Source: Acinetobacter wuhouensis (GTDB lineage: Bacteria > Pseudomonadota > Gammaproteobacteria > Pseudomonadales > Moraxellaceae). Taken from it: 64,000 nt of DNA. Below, piece by piece: positions 17,608-27,025 of the stretch (the first letter of the stretch is position 1; each line of letters begins with the position of its first letter). The translations under genes were made by a program, and so were the position numbers. Under the pieces are notes generated by a model, which was not told the origin of the DNA, ran no database searches, and saw nothing but the letters and a program-made list of their open reading frames with translations. The stretch is taken from contig NZ_CP031716.1 of NCBI RefSeq assembly GCF_001696605.3, positions 1,364,001 through 1,428,000 on the forward strand, written 5' to 3'.

Positions 17608-19128
17608 ATGGATCAACACAAAAATAACAGTAAAGCGCATATTTTTTATAAAATCATCATTGTTGGTGGTGGATTCGCAGGTTTAGGCGCTGCGATTAAA
17701 TTAAAAGAAGCGGGCATTGAAGATTTTATTCTTTTAGAAAAAGCTTCGGAAATGGGCGGGGTTTGGCGTGAAAACACTTATCCAGGTTGTGCATGCGATG
17801 TACCTTCTGCGTTGTATTCCTATTCTTTTGAGCAAAACCCATCATGGTCACGTGTATTCGCGCAACAAAAAGAAATTAAACAGTATTTATTCGATGTGGT
17901 CGATAAATATAAAGTCATGCCGCATGTGCATTTGAACCAAGAAGCTTTAGAAGCAAAATGGTCGGATGCAGAACAATGTTGGATCATTCAGACCAATCAA
18001 GGTGAATTAAGATCACAATTCGCTATTCTTGCCTGTGGTCCTATGCATGAGCCAGTATTGCCAAATGTCAAAGGCATTGAAGACTTCAAAGGCGAAATTT
18101 TCCATTCATCGCAATGGCGCCATGATCTTGATTTAACAGGAAAGCGTGTTGCAGTGATTGGGACGGGTGCTTCTGCACTGCAATTCGTGCCACAAATTCA
18201 GCCTAAAGTACAACAACTTACTGTATTCCAACGTACCGCACAGTGGGTTCTGCCAAAGTCTGATATGCCACTGCTTGCGCCAGTACGTGCCATGTTTAAG
18301 TTATTGCCAATGACGCAACAACTCATGCGAGGTTCAGTTTATGGAATTTTTGAAACCATTAACGGTGGTATTCAAAGTCCAGCAGCAATGAAACAATTCC
18401 AAAAACTCGCTAAATGGCATTTAAATTTCCATATTATAGATCCTATTTTACGTGAAAAATTGACCCCGAATTTCATTATTGGTTGTAAGCGTATTCTCCA
18501 ATCTAACAATTGGTATCCTGCGCTTGCACAAAAAAATGTAGACGTGATTGCCAGTGGATTAGCTGAAGTGAAAGGCAATACGTTGATTGCTGCAAATGGG
18601 GAAAGTTGTGAAGTTGATGTGATTATTCTTGGAACAGGTTTTGAAATTGCAGAACCACCGATTGCCAATCGTGTTTATAATCGATTCGGACAGAAAATGT
18701 CGGATGTATGGCAGGGTAGTCCAGAGGGTTATATGGGGACAATGGTTGAGAATTGCCCGAATGGTTTCTTGATGTTTGGCCCGAATGTGGCAGTTAGTTC
18801 TTCTGCTTTCATTATCATTGAAGCGCAACTTGATTATATTATGGATGCATTAAAGCAAGCGATTGAATTGGGTATTAAAACAATTGAACCTAATCCAAAA
18901 ATTACCAAAGCGTTTAATGAAAAAGTTCAGGCAGCACTTCAATCAACTGTGTGGAATAAAGGTGGTTGTCAGAGTTACTTTATTGACCGCAATGGACGCA
19001 ATAGTACGGTTTGGCCGTGGACGACATTTAAGCTGCGCGAAAAGATGAAGCATTTTGAGTTAAAAGAATACTTAATTGATTATTTGCCTGAATCTCAGAC
19101 TCAGAAAAAGTCTGAACATGTCGTGTAA
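17608..19128 (+). CDS. Flavin-containing monooxygenase, Baeyer-Villiger type
   Basis: A 506-residue FAD/NADPH enzyme that would insert oxygen into a ketone or oxidise a related substrate. FAD-binding GGGFAGLGAA follows the first strand (IIIVGG) near residue 22. The Baeyer-Villiger fingerprint FxGxxxHxxxW is present as FKGEIFHSSQW, followed by the NADPH-binding GTGASALQF. It lies beside an SDR and a divergent TetR gene, an arrangement typical of degradation modules for alcohols, ketones or hydrocarbons. The SDR could make the ketone that the monooxygenase then oxidises. The real substrate cannot be read from sequence. No good ribosome binding site precedes the ATG, and the predicted promoter leaves almost no leader. 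Confidence 0.88.
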   Translation: MDQHKNNSKAHIFYKIIIVGGGFAGLGAAIKLKEAGIEDFILLEKASEMGGVWRENTYPGCACDVPSALYSYSFEQNPSWSRVFAQQKEIKQYLFDVVDKYKVMPHVHLNQEALEAKWSDAEQCWIIQTNQGELRSQFAILACGPMHEPVLPNVKGIEDFKGEIFHSSQWRHDLDLTGKRVAVIGTGASALQFVPQIQPKVQQLTVFQRTAQWVLPKSDMPLLAPVRAMFKLLPMTQQLMRGSVYGIFETINGGIQSPAAMKQFQKLAKWHLNFHIIDPILREKLTPNFIIGCKRILQSNNWYPALAQKNVDVIASGLAEVKGNTLIAANGESCEVDVIILGTGFEIAEPPIANRVYNRFGQKMSDVWQGSPEGYMGTMVENCPNGFLMFGPNVAVSSSAFIIIEAQLDYIMDALKQAIELGIKTIEPNPKITKAFNEKVQAALQSTVWNKGGCQSYFIDRNGRNSTVWPWTTFKLREKMKHFELKEYLIDYLPESQTQKKSEHVV

Positions 19129-19213
19129 ATCACGATTTGGCTATCTCAATTTAGATCTTGATAAAAGAATATTTTGATAAACAAATTTTTAAAAAAAGTA
19201 AAAGGAATGAGTG

Positions 19214-20050
19214 ATGTTTAAAAAACAAAAATTAAAAGGCAAAGTAGTTGCGATTACAGGTGCTGCGCGTGGTATTGGTTTAGCAACGGCAGAAGCTTTG
19301 ATTGCCCAAGGTGCTCAAGTCAGCATTGGCGATGTAGATCTTGAACTTGCTGAAAAAGAAGCAAAAAGAATCGGTGCGAAAGCATTTAAAGTGGATGTGC
19401 GAAATCGTGAGTCATTTGCGCAATTCATTGACAATACCATTCAACATTATGGCAGTCTCTATGCTTTGGTGAATAACGCAGGGATTATGCCAATGGGAGC
19501 ATTTTTGGATGAAGACCCAGCTTTGGCAGATGCACAAATTGATATTAATTTCCGTGGTGTGATTATCGGCATGCAGTTGGCTTTGCCTGAATTGATCAAA
19601 CAGGGCACAGGTCATATTGTCAATATTGCTTCGCTTGCAGGACGTTTTGCTTTACCAGGTTCAGCAGTTTATTCAGGAACTAAGTTTGCTGTCATTGGTT
19701 TAACTGAAGCTGTAGCAGGTGAGTTCCGTGACTCTAATATTCAATTCACCGCAATTCTACCAAGTAAAGTTTTAACGGAATTGACCACAGGCACGGATCA
19801 AGCATCTAAAACCATTCCTTCAGTGACACCCCAACAAGTGGCAAATGCTGTTGTGAGTACTTTGATTAAGCCACGATTATTTATTGCTGTGCCTGATTTT
19901 TTACAAACAGTACATGGGGCTTATGGTTTGATGCCACAATGGATGCAAAAAGGTGCACGTAAGATTTTAGGCGATGATGGTATTTTAACCAAACTTGATC
20001 ATTCTGCACATTCAGGTTATGCAAGCCGAATTCATAAATTAACCAAATAA
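19214..20050 (+). CDS. Short-chain dehydrogenase/reductase (SDR)
   Basis: Classical SDR of 278 residues. The cofactor motif TGAARGIG follows strand one, NNAG marks strand four, and the catalytic set is Ser (NIAS), Tyr and Lys in YSGTK. Asp after the second strand (IGDVDLE) suggests preference for NAD. The C-terminal 80 residues (PDFLQTVHGAYGLMPQWMQK) form a tail seen in membrane-associated SDRs acting on lipophilic substrates. AAGGA lies 7 nt before the ATG at 19214; the GTG codon just upstream is less likely. It follows the monooxygenase by 85 nt in the same direction, so it is probably a partner in the same pathway. Confidence 0.88.
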   Translation: MFKKQKLKGKVVAITGAARGIGLATAEALIAQGAQVSIGDVDLELAEKEAKRIGAKAFKVDVRNRESFAQFIDNTIQHYGSLYALVNNAGIMPMGAFLDEDPALADAQIDINFRGVIIGMQLALPELIKQGTGHIVNIASLAGRFALPGSAVYSGTKFAVIGLTEAVAGEFRDSNIQFTAILPSKVLTELTTGTDQASKTIPSVTPQQVANAVVSTLIKPRLFIAVPDFLQTVHGAYGLMPQWMQKGARKILGDDGILTKLDHSAHSGYASRIHKLTK

Positions 20051-20098
20051 TGAATGAACTAAATCATCGTTTCGTTTGGATTTTTAAATACCTTGATC

Positions 20099-20134
20099 AG
20101 CTCAGAGTGAACACTTCACTTTGAGCTTTTTTTA
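20099..20134 (+). terminator. Intrinsic terminator after the SDR gene
   Basis: A 13-bp stem (AGCTCAGAGTGAA with TTCACTTTGAGCT, one G-U) followed by a U run. It lies between convergent genes. Confidence 0.88.
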
Positions 20135-20149
20135 TTTACAAATATCTTT

Positions 20150-20773
20150 TTATCTTCTTGAACTGAGAATAATTTGAGTGGCTAATCCAAAGAAAACTGT
20201 GCCCATGAACCATTTTTGAAGTTTTAGCCACAAAGTATGGCGATTGAGAAATTGGGTAAATGAACTTGCTGTTAGAATAAATATTGAGTTTACAATTAAG
20301 CTGATGATGATTTGAACTAAGCCCAATGAAATGGTTTGTAGCAATACATAATTTTCATGTGGCTGAATAAATTGGGGAAGGAGTGCCAAATACATCATGG
20401 CAATTTTGGGATTGAGTAAATTGGTCAGAAAACCCATTAACAATAGTTTAGAGTTTGAATAGCTTTGCACATTCACCATTTCAAAAGGAGAGTGTGGAGA
20501 GCGAATGGCTTTCCATCCTAGATAGATCAGGTAAAGTGCGCCTGCAATTTTTAATACATCATAGGCAAGCGGAATGGTCATCAGCAAGGCTGTGATTCCG
20601 AGAGCAGCACATAACATATAGAAAACAAAACCCAATGCCGTTCCAGCTAAGGAAATAAAACCTGCTGTTTTACCTTGGCATAATGACCGTGAGATCAGAT
20701 AAATCATATTGGGGCCAGGGGTGAGTGCCATGCCCAGAGAAATCATTGCAAAAGCCAGTACTGTTGTACTCAT
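20150..20773 (-). CDS. LysE/RhtB family amino-acid exporter
   Basis: A 207-residue inner-membrane protein with six probable transmembrane segments. The N-terminal family signature is intact: SLGMALTPGPNMIYLISRSL, including the PGPN turn. A GWKAIRS loop follows the third helix. Family members export amino acids such as lysine, threonine or homoserine lactones, but the substrate cannot be assigned here. The gene faces the SDR gene and lies 19 nt downstream of the PilZ gene on the same strand, so it may share that transcript. No regulator of the LysG type is adjacent. Confidence 0.88.
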   Translation of the reverse strand: MSTTVLAFAMISLGMALTPGPNMIYLISRSLCQGKTAGFISLAGTALGFVFYMLCAALGITALLMTIPLAYDVLKIAGALYLIYLGWKAIRSPHSPFEMVNVQSYSNSKLLLMGFLTNLLNPKIAMMYLALLPQFIQPHENYVLLQTISLGLVQIIISLIVNSIFILTASSFTQFLNRHTLWLKLQKWFMGTVFFGLATQIILSSRR

Positions 20774-20792
20774 GGGTATTATACTTTCGAGA

Positions 20793-21365
20793 TCAATTAC
20801 TGCTTAACAGATGTTGTTGAATGCATTCTGCAAGTTTTACTTTGTCTTGAGGATGCAACGTAATGAAATATGCTCCGACTCGATATTGTTCATTTGCATC
20901 TAGTTCGCAATAGGCGATTTGTGCTGTAGCCGCAATATGGAAGAAATTTTCAGGATGACTTAATGTCACGTGTATAAAACTACCTTGTTTCAGTAATTGC
21001 GGATTATTAAAGCTAAAACCATTCTCCGAAAAATTCACATTTTGCGGGGTTGGTAACATGGTTTGTACAATTGAATCGTAAAGAGAACCCGTAATGAGGT
21101 TTAATTTTTGGTTGAATAAGGATAAGATTCGAGCAATTTGTTGATCTTTTTCATTTAATTGTTCTAATTCGTAGTGAAGTGCATGATCAAATTGATCTAA
21201 TTCTGCAAGTAGTAGAAAATAGCGCGGTAATACAAAATTAGGATCGTATGGGTCGTTCAGCGCAACTTCTTCAGAAATGATTTGATAGTTGATTCTTAAT
21301 GCAGCATCGATTCGTGACATCACACGACGTTCACTTGCTTCATTTTGTTGCTGTAACGCTTCCAT
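20793..21365 (-). CDS. PilZ-domain protein (candidate cyclic-di-GMP binder)
   Basis: A soluble 190-residue protein. The N-terminal RRVMSRIDAALRINYQ resembles the PilZ RxxxR arm, and a central segment NVNFSENGFSFNNP matches the PilZ D/NxSxxG motif where the Asp is replaced by Asn. The C-terminal strands (AATAQIAYCE ... YRVGAYFI) fit the PilZ barrel. The helical region between arm and barrel is an insertion of about 80 residues. Binding of c-di-GMP is plausible but weakened by the altered motif. The start is 23 nt from the divergent lipoprotein-release permease gene. No c-di-GMP enzymes are adjacent. Confidence 0.65.
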   Translation of the reverse strand: MEALQQQNEASERRVMSRIDAALRINYQIISEEVALNDPYDPNFVLPRYFLLLAELDQFDHALHYELEQLNEKDQQIARILSLFNQKLNLITGSLYDSIVQTMLPTPQNVNFSENGFSFNNPQLLKQGSFIHVTLSHPENFFHIAATAQIAYCELDANEQYRVGAYFITLHPQDKVKLAECIQQHLLSSN

Positions 21366-21388
21366 AAAACACCTCGGACTAGAATGGT

Positions 21389-22624
21389 ATGTTTAAACCA
21401 ATCTCGCTGTATATAGGGTTGAGATACACTCGCGCACGGCGTAGTAATCACTTTATTTCTTTTATTGCTCTGGTTTCCATGATCGGTCTAACCTTAGGCG
21501 TTGCTGTACTCATTACAGTGCTTTCTGTTATGAATGGTTTCGACCGAGAGCTAAAGAACCGTGTCTTAGGTATGATACCTCAAGCTACTGTTTCTTCAAC
21601 ACAAATTTTAACAGACTGGCCAGTTCTTGCAAAGAAAATTGAACAACATGAGCATGTCACTGGCGTTGCTCCATTTACCCAGTTACAAGGCATGCTTACA
21701 GCGCAAGGTCAGGTTGCTGGAATTATGGTCACTGGGATTGAACCACAGTACGAAAAGAAAGTATCAATCGTTCAAAATCACATGGTTGAAGGTAGCATAG
21801 ATCAACTCAAAAAAGGTGAATATGGCATTGTTTTAGGTAAACAAATGACAGACGCACTCGGATTGCGGTTGAATGACAATGTAACTTTGGTATTACCAGA
21901 AGCGACACCATCTCCAGCTGGAGTTGTCCCGCGTTTTAAACGATTTAAAATTGTGGGTATTTTCAGTATTGGTGCAGAAGTTGACTCTAGTTTGGGTTAT
22001 ATCGCACTCAATGATGCTTCAACTTTGCTACGCCTTCCAGATGGCGCACAGGGTGTACGCATGAAGTTGGATGATATTTTCCTTGCACCACAAATTTCAA
22101 ATGAAATTGTCCGAGAATTACCAGGCAACTTTTATGCTTCGGATTGGACTTATACCCATGGGAATTTATTCAGTGCAATTCAAATGGAAAAGGCAATGGT
22201 AAGTCTTTTATTATTCCTGATTGTATTGGTTGCTGCATTTAATATTGTTTCTTCCTTGGTGATGGTCGTAACTGATAAAAAATCAGACATTGCGATTCTG
22301 AGAACTTTAGGTGCATCTCCAGCCACGATTACAAAAATCTTTATGGTACAAGGTACAGTGATTGGTGTAGTCGGAACTATTGCAGGGGCTGTATTGGGAA
22401 TTATTTCAGCACTGGGCATTAGTAACTTTATCGGGTGGTTAAACTCAGCATTTGGATTACACCTATTCGATGCATATTTTATTAACTACCTACCTTCGTA
22501 TTTAAGATGGCAAGATGTGGTCGTGATCGTTGGATTATCATTATTACTCAGTTTCTTAGCGACGATTTATCCTGCAATGCGTGCGGCAAAAATTCAACCT
22601 GCGGAGGCGCTTCGTTATGAATAG
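21389..22624 (+). CDS. lolC: Lipoprotein-releasing ABC transporter permease (LolC/LolE type, probably LolF)
   Basis: Inner-membrane permease of 411 residues that extracts outer-membrane lipoproteins for transfer to LolA. One N-terminal helix (HFISFIALVSMIGLTLGVAVLITVLSVM is the helix region) is followed by a large periplasmic domain and three C-terminal helices of the FtsX fold. The motif VMNGFDRELKNRVLGMIP is typical for LolC/LolE. Only one permease precedes lolD, so the complex is probably the LolDF type with a homodimeric permease, as known for Acinetobacter-like bacteria. The stop codon overlaps the lolD start by 8 nt, which indicates translational coupling. This is an essential envelope function in most Gram-negatives. 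Confidence 0.93.
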   Translation: MFKPISLYIGLRYTRARRSNHFISFIALVSMIGLTLGVAVLITVLSVMNGFDRELKNRVLGMIPQATVSSTQILTDWPVLAKKIEQHEHVTGVAPFTQLQGMLTAQGQVAGIMVTGIEPQYEKKVSIVQNHMVEGSIDQLKKGEYGIVLGKQMTDALGLRLNDNVTLVLPEATPSPAGVVPRFKRFKIVGIFSIGAEVDSSLGYIALNDASTLLRLPDGAQGVRMKLDDIFLAPQISNEIVRELPGNFYASDWTYTHGNLFSAIQMEKAMVSLLLFLIVLVAAFNIVSSLVMVVTDKKSDIAILRTLGASPATITKIFMVQGTVIGVVGTIAGAVLGIISALGISNFIGWLNSAFGLHLFDAYFINYLPSYLRWQDVVVIVGLSLLLSFLATIYPAMRAAKIQPAEALRYE

Positions 22625-23315
22625 TGCTTTAGCCACCCCGATTGTTTTAGAAGCGCAAGGCGTATGTAAATCATTTACCGATGGTAAGTCGCATGTTGAC
22701 GTGATCAAAGGTCTATCATTGCAAGTTCATCAGGGTGAGTTTGTATCGATCGTTGGTTCGAGTGGTTCGGGTAAAAGTACCTTATTGCACATCTTGGGTG
22801 GTTTAGATTTACCATCTCAGGGTATTGTCAATTTAAATGGTAAACGTTTTGATACCTTAGGTGAATCTGAACGTGGTTTCCTTCGCAATGAGCATTTAGG
22901 TTTTGTCTATCAATTCCATCATTTGTTGCCAGAGTTTACTGCGCTTGAAAATGTTGCAATGCCTTTGATGTTGCGTAAAGACGCTGAATTTAAGAAAGTC
23001 AAAGAGCGTGCAGAATATTTGCTTGATCGTGTCGGTTTGTCACATCGTTTGACCCATCAACCAGGTGAGTTATCTGGCGGTGAACGTCAACGTGTGGCTT
23101 TGGCACGTGCCTTAGTGACTCAGCCAAAACTCATGCTTGCAGATGAGCCAACAGGGAATCTAGACCGTAAAACAGCAAAATCTATTTTTGAATTGTTACG
23201 TGATTTACGAGATGAGTTCAATATGGCGATGTTGATCGTAACCCATGATGAGCAGTTGGCGAAATCTGCTGACCGCATTTTGCATATGCAAGATGGTGTT
23301 TGGGTCGATGAATAA
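22617..23315 (+). CDS. lolD: Lipoprotein-releasing ABC transporter ATPase
   Basis: ATPase subunit, 232 residues from ATG 22617, which overlaps the end of the permease gene and has GGAGG upstream inside that gene. Walker A is GSSGSGKST, the ABC signature is LSGGERQRVALARAL, and Walker B is LMLADEPTGNLD, with the switch His in IVTHD. The MacB/LolD subfamily motif EPTGNLD is intact, and the Q-loop region HHLLPEFTALENV is characteristic of LolD. It powers lipoprotein release together with the permease encoded just upstream. A stem-loop follows the gene. Confidence 0.95.
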   Translation: MNSALATPIVLEAQGVCKSFTDGKSHVDVIKGLSLQVHQGEFVSIVGSSGSGKSTLLHILGGLDLPSQGIVNLNGKRFDTLGESERGFLRNEHLGFVYQFHHLLPEFTALENVAMPLMLRKDAEFKKVKERAEYLLDRVGLSHRLTHQPGELSGGERQRVALARALVTQPKLMLADEPTGNLDRKTAKSIFELLRDLRDEFNMAMLIVTHDEQLAKSADRILHMQDGVWVDE

Positions 23316-23364
23316 AGTTAGTGTTTAAATTTAAAACATGAGTTTATAAAAACTGTATAATTAA

Positions 23365-23405
23365 ACGGCTAAGTTCGATTGATTGAGCTTAGCCGTAAAT
23401 TTTTA
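23365..23405 (+). terminator. Probable terminator after lolD
   Basis: ACGGCTAAG and CTTAGCCGT form a perfect 9-bp stem with a 14-nt loop, followed by AAATTTTT. The tract is offset by three bases, so efficiency is uncertain. Confidence 0.65.
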
Positions 23406-23470
23406 TCAGAGCAAAATTCACTACAATTGATAAAAACAAATTTGATAACAATAAAACTGAATGATTTTCT

Positions 23471-25981
23471 ATGTATATATACGTGCTTTTATTTGGATGG
23501 ATATTTGGTATTTCATTCATGGGACATCAAATACCGCAAAATTTAAGTGTCTATATTTGCTTAAATGTCAGCTTAGTCAGTGCGCTTATACTGGGTAAGT
23601 ATTTAAAGTTCAAGTATGCGCATGTATTTGCTTATAAGATGCTCTATGCCATTGCATTGGGTTTAAGCAGTTATTTACTTGGCATGTACTATGGGGATAG
23701 TGCATTAGAAAAACGCTTAAGTTTACGAGAGGTTGCGCAAAAACACACTGAACAAATTATCTATATTTCACATATCAATAAGATCAAAGATAAAACTTCA
23801 GAAAGTAATCAGGTAAATTTGCAGCAGTTTGAGGGGGAAAATTCAAAAAATCAGCAATCAATACAAAAAACTATTCAACAACGTGTCACCGTATTAACAG
23901 CGCAACAACCGATTCAAGTCATGATGTATGTCAATCCATCTCAGTTGGAGACCATTCAGCTCGGACAATATTATCGTGTTGCTGGGGAAATAAAGCCTAT
24001 TCATGGTTTTGCTGTGGAAGGGGTATTTGATAAAGAAAAATGGCTTATTCAAGAGAATATTTCGGGGCAATTAAAAGCGCAATCATTTGAAGCTTTGGAT
24101 GAAAATAAGGTACAGCAGTTGGGCTATGGGGCTTTTGTCCGCCAACAACATGGACTATTGAATAAAATCCAACTGGAAATTGAATCATTAAGATTGGATT
24201 TCAGAACGATGATTTTGAATTCATCATTACAAAATAAAGGTTTGTTGTTGGCATTACTTACAGGTGATGAAAGTCTGCTTTCTAATCAAACACAAGATTT
24301 TTTTAAGAAATTGGGAATCTCACATTTATTGGCGATTTCGGGACCGCATGTACTGATTTTTGCAGTTATTTTTTGTTTTATTGTCAATAAAATTATCCAA
24401 AGTATTTATCCATGCTTATTTTTGAAAATACCAAGACCGTATTTATTGGTTTTTCCTTTTTGGGCATGTGTGATTTTTTATACTGCTTTTGTTGGTTTTG
24501 AAATACCTGCTGTACGTACCCTGATTACTGTTTCAATTTTAAGTGTGATTATTTTACTGAAACAGAAAATCCAAGCTTTAAAACATTTATTGCTGACAGC
24601 CAGTGTTTTATTACTCATTGATCCATTTAGCATTCTTTCAGCTGCATTTTGGTTGTCCTTTGGCGCATGTTTTATTTTGATTCGGGTCTATCAAACCATT
24701 CAACAGCAGTCGAATGAAGCTGTACAAACATGGCAAGTAAAATCGAAACTCTTTTTACGCGTATTATTTGATTCGCAGTGGAAAACCTTTCTTGCACTAT
24801 TACCTTTGGTTTTGTTTATTTTCCAGCAGTTTTCATGGATTACGCCATTCAGTAATCTCATCGCGATCCCGATGATTGGCACTTTAATTGTTCCAATTGA
24901 AGTATTTGCCGCATGTGTAAGTATGTTGTATGAGCCTTTGGGTATATTGATATTTAAAATGGCTGATGGGCTATTATCCATTTTATTGTTTTTACTTGAA
25001 AAATTAGATCAATTATTTGCATTTCAATTGAATTGGTGGGCTTTTAATACTTTAGAAATCGTGTGTATCGCATTTGCCGTACTTATTCTATTTCTTCCTA
25101 GAAGGGTGTTACCCAAGTTTTGGGCAGTAATATGTTTAGTACCGTTATTTTTACCTCAAAAAAATACTTCAATTTTTCAATTAAACATCATTGATGTTGG
25201 GCAGGGACAAGCTATATTTTTGAAATTGCCAGATCATAAGATGATGATAGATGTTGGGGGTTCTTTTGATGAGTCGCAGTTCAGTATAGGTAAAAATGTC
25301 ATTATTCCATATTTGATGCGACAAGGTACTGATCAACTTGATCAGGTCATCTTAACCCATTTAGATCAAGATCATAGCGGTGCTTTTTCTGAGGTTGAAA
25401 AAGTACTCAAAATTAAAAAAGTATATTCTAATGAAAAAGATGCTCGATTTGAGCATGCCAACTTTGAGTATTGTCATCAAGGACAACACTGGCAATATGA
25501 TCAAATCAAAATTACCGTGCTTTCACCACCTGAAAATTTGTTAAGCCAAGCACCATATCATCAGAATGAACTTTCATGTGTGGTCTATATTCAAATACCG
25601 CAATCAAAATCATATCAAAACTTTCTTTTGATGGGGGATGCTGGTTGGGAAACTGAATTTAACCTATTACAACAATATCCAGATTTAAAAGTTGATGTAT
25701 TGGTCTTGGGACATCATGGTAGTCACAATAGTTCTTCATATGCATTTTTGAAACAACTAAAACCAAAACTTGCAATTGCTTCAGTGGGTTACGCAAATCG
25801 TTATGGACATCCACATCCATTGGTATTGAAGCGATTAGAAGTACTTAAAATTCCATTTAAAACAACCATTGAGCAAGGTTCGATTCAATTTGATTTAAAT
25901 ACTAAGGGAGTGATGACAGAAAGTGATTTTCGTTCAACGCGTAAATGGTTAATCTTCAATAAGGGAGCTATTGCGGACTGA
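23471..25981 (+). CDS. comEC: DNA internalisation competence protein ComEC/Rec2
   Basis: Inner-membrane channel for uptake of transforming single-stranded DNA, 836 residues. Several N-terminal helices precede a soluble OB-like region (residues of about 80-230). The Competence domain follows with LALLTGDESLLSNQTQDFFKKLGISHLLAISG, whose HLLAISG motif is diagnostic, and further helices. The C-terminal metallo-beta-lactamase-like domain has IDVGQGQA, THLDQDHSG and LGHHGSHNSSS, so metal ligands are kept. Acinetobacter species are often naturally competent. Its 3' end overlaps the convergent acyltransferase gene by 33 bp. No ribosome binding site is obvious. Confidence 0.94.
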   Translation: MYIYVLLFGWIFGISFMGHQIPQNLSVYICLNVSLVSALILGKYLKFKYAHVFAYKMLYAIALGLSSYLLGMYYGDSALEKRLSLREVAQKHTEQIIYISHINKIKDKTSESNQVNLQQFEGENSKNQQSIQKTIQQRVTVLTAQQPIQVMMYVNPSQLETIQLGQYYRVAGEIKPIHGFAVEGVFDKEKWLIQENISGQLKAQSFEALDENKVQQLGYGAFVRQQHGLLNKIQLEIESLRLDFRTMILNSSLQNKGLLLALLTGDESLLSNQTQDFFKKLGISHLLAISGPHVLIFAVIFCFIVNKIIQSIYPCLFLKIPRPYLLVFPFWACVIFYTAFVGFEIPAVRTLITVSILSVIILLKQKIQALKHLLLTASVLLLIDPFSILSAAFWLSFGACFILIRVYQTIQQQSNEAVQTWQVKSKLFLRVLFDSQWKTFLALLPLVLFIFQQFSWITPFSNLIAIPMIGTLIVPIEVFAACVSMLYEPLGILIFKMADGLLSILLFLLEKLDQLFAFQLNWWAFNTLEIVCIAFAVLILFLPRRVLPKFWAVICLVPLFLPQKNTSIFQLNIIDVGQGQAIFLKLPDHKMMIDVGGSFDESQFSIGKNVIIPYLMRQGTDQLDQVILTHLDQDHSGAFSEVEKVLKIKKVYSNEKDARFEHANFEYCHQGQHWQYDQIKITVLSPPENLLSQAPYHQNELSCVVYIQIPQSKSYQNFLLMGDAGWETEFNLLQQYPDLKVDVLVLGHHGSHNSSSYAFLKQLKPKLAIASVGYANRYGHPHPLVLKRLEVLKIPFKTTIEQGSIQFDLNTKGVMTESDFRSTRKWLIFNKGAIAD

Positions 25982-26896
25982 ATGAATCAATGCTGTCGCA
26001 TCTTGCTTAGGTATATCATAGATTTTTTTCAATTCAGGATTAGCTTTAAAGCGTTTATAACTCCAGTGATAATGTACAGGATATTTTCGAATCAGCTTTT
26101 CTTGAGTATTGAAAATAAGACGCGTACCTTGATTGGCATCAACTTGGTAAATTTGTTCATCGATTGGTTCAATAAACATATCAAAACCATCATTATCATT
26201 TCGAATTGCATAAAGAAATAATGCTTTGGCTTTGGTTTTTTGGATGAGTTTAGCGCTGAGGTTACTTGAAGATAGTGGAATACCAAAATACTTAATTAGT
26301 TCACTTTGATGGTGTGGCGAATGATCAGGTAAAATCACAGTGGTTCCACCGCGTTTCAAGGCTTTAAAAATTTGACGTACGCCAGATTCATCAGTTGGAA
26401 CAAGAGTAGCATTTTCGCGGCTACGTGCAGTGCGGACAAATTGATCCGCACCTGCATCTTTGATCGGTTCATACATGATGGTCATTTGTGTATATTGTGC
26501 GAACCATGCATTCATGACTTCCCATGTTCCAAAATGAGGAACGATTAAAACTAAGCCTTTACCTGCTTGGATGGCATCGTGAAAAAGTTGTTCACCTTGA
26601 ATATTGTGAATGCGTGCAATATTTTTTTCATTCGATCCTCCCCAGATAGAGAAAAACTCCATATAGGATTGCAATTCATTTCGAATGGCTTGTTCAGTAA
26701 TTTTTTCTCGTCTTTTCTGATCCATATCAGGAAAACAGATTTCAATATTTAGACGTATAATTTTCGATGTTTTAGTGACTTGTAATAAATTAACTAATCC
26801 AGCCAAAAAACGCGCAATAAAACGCGCAATTGGAATAGGAAGTCGACTACAAAAATTAAGTAGTCGTGTGGTTATTGTCTTTTGATTATCAGTCAT
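25949..26896 (-). CDS. LpxL/LpxM-like lysophospholipid (lipid A) acyltransferase
   Basis: Member of the HtrB/LpxL acyltransferase family, 315 residues, which adds secondary acyl chains to lipid A using acyl-ACP at the inner-membrane face. One N-terminal hydrophobic helix is present (FIARFLAGLVNLLQV). The catalytic HX4(D/E) motif is HFGTWE in VLIVPHFGTWEVMN, and further family blocks are MYEPIKD and ILPDHSPHHQ. The ATG at 26896 is chosen over a TTG nine bases upstream; neither has a clear ribosome binding site. It is convergent with comEC and overlaps its end. Whether it works as LpxL, LpxM or on another lipid is unresolved. Confidence 0.85.
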   Translation of the reverse strand: MTDNQKTITTRLLNFCSRLPIPIARFIARFLAGLVNLLQVTKTSKIIRLNIEICFPDMDQKRREKITEQAIRNELQSYMEFFSIWGGSNEKNIARIHNIQGEQLFHDAIQAGKGLVLIVPHFGTWEVMNAWFAQYTQMTIMYEPIKDAGADQFVRTARSRENATLVPTDESGVRQIFKALKRGGTTVILPDHSPHHQSELIKYFGIPLSSSNLSAKLIQKTKAKALFLYAIRNDNDGFDMFIEPIDEQIYQVDANQGTRLIFNTQEKLIRKYPVHYHWSYKRFKANPELKKIYDIPKQDATALIHSVRNSSLIED

Positions 26897-27025
26897 CTGG
26901 GGCAAAAAATTAACGCTGAGGTGGAATTGTGTAGTGATTTGGCAAAATATTATAAGTTAAATCGTGATGATTAAATAGATTCAGTGTATATAATGCGGTA
27001 TGAATAATTAATTTGGATGGTATAA

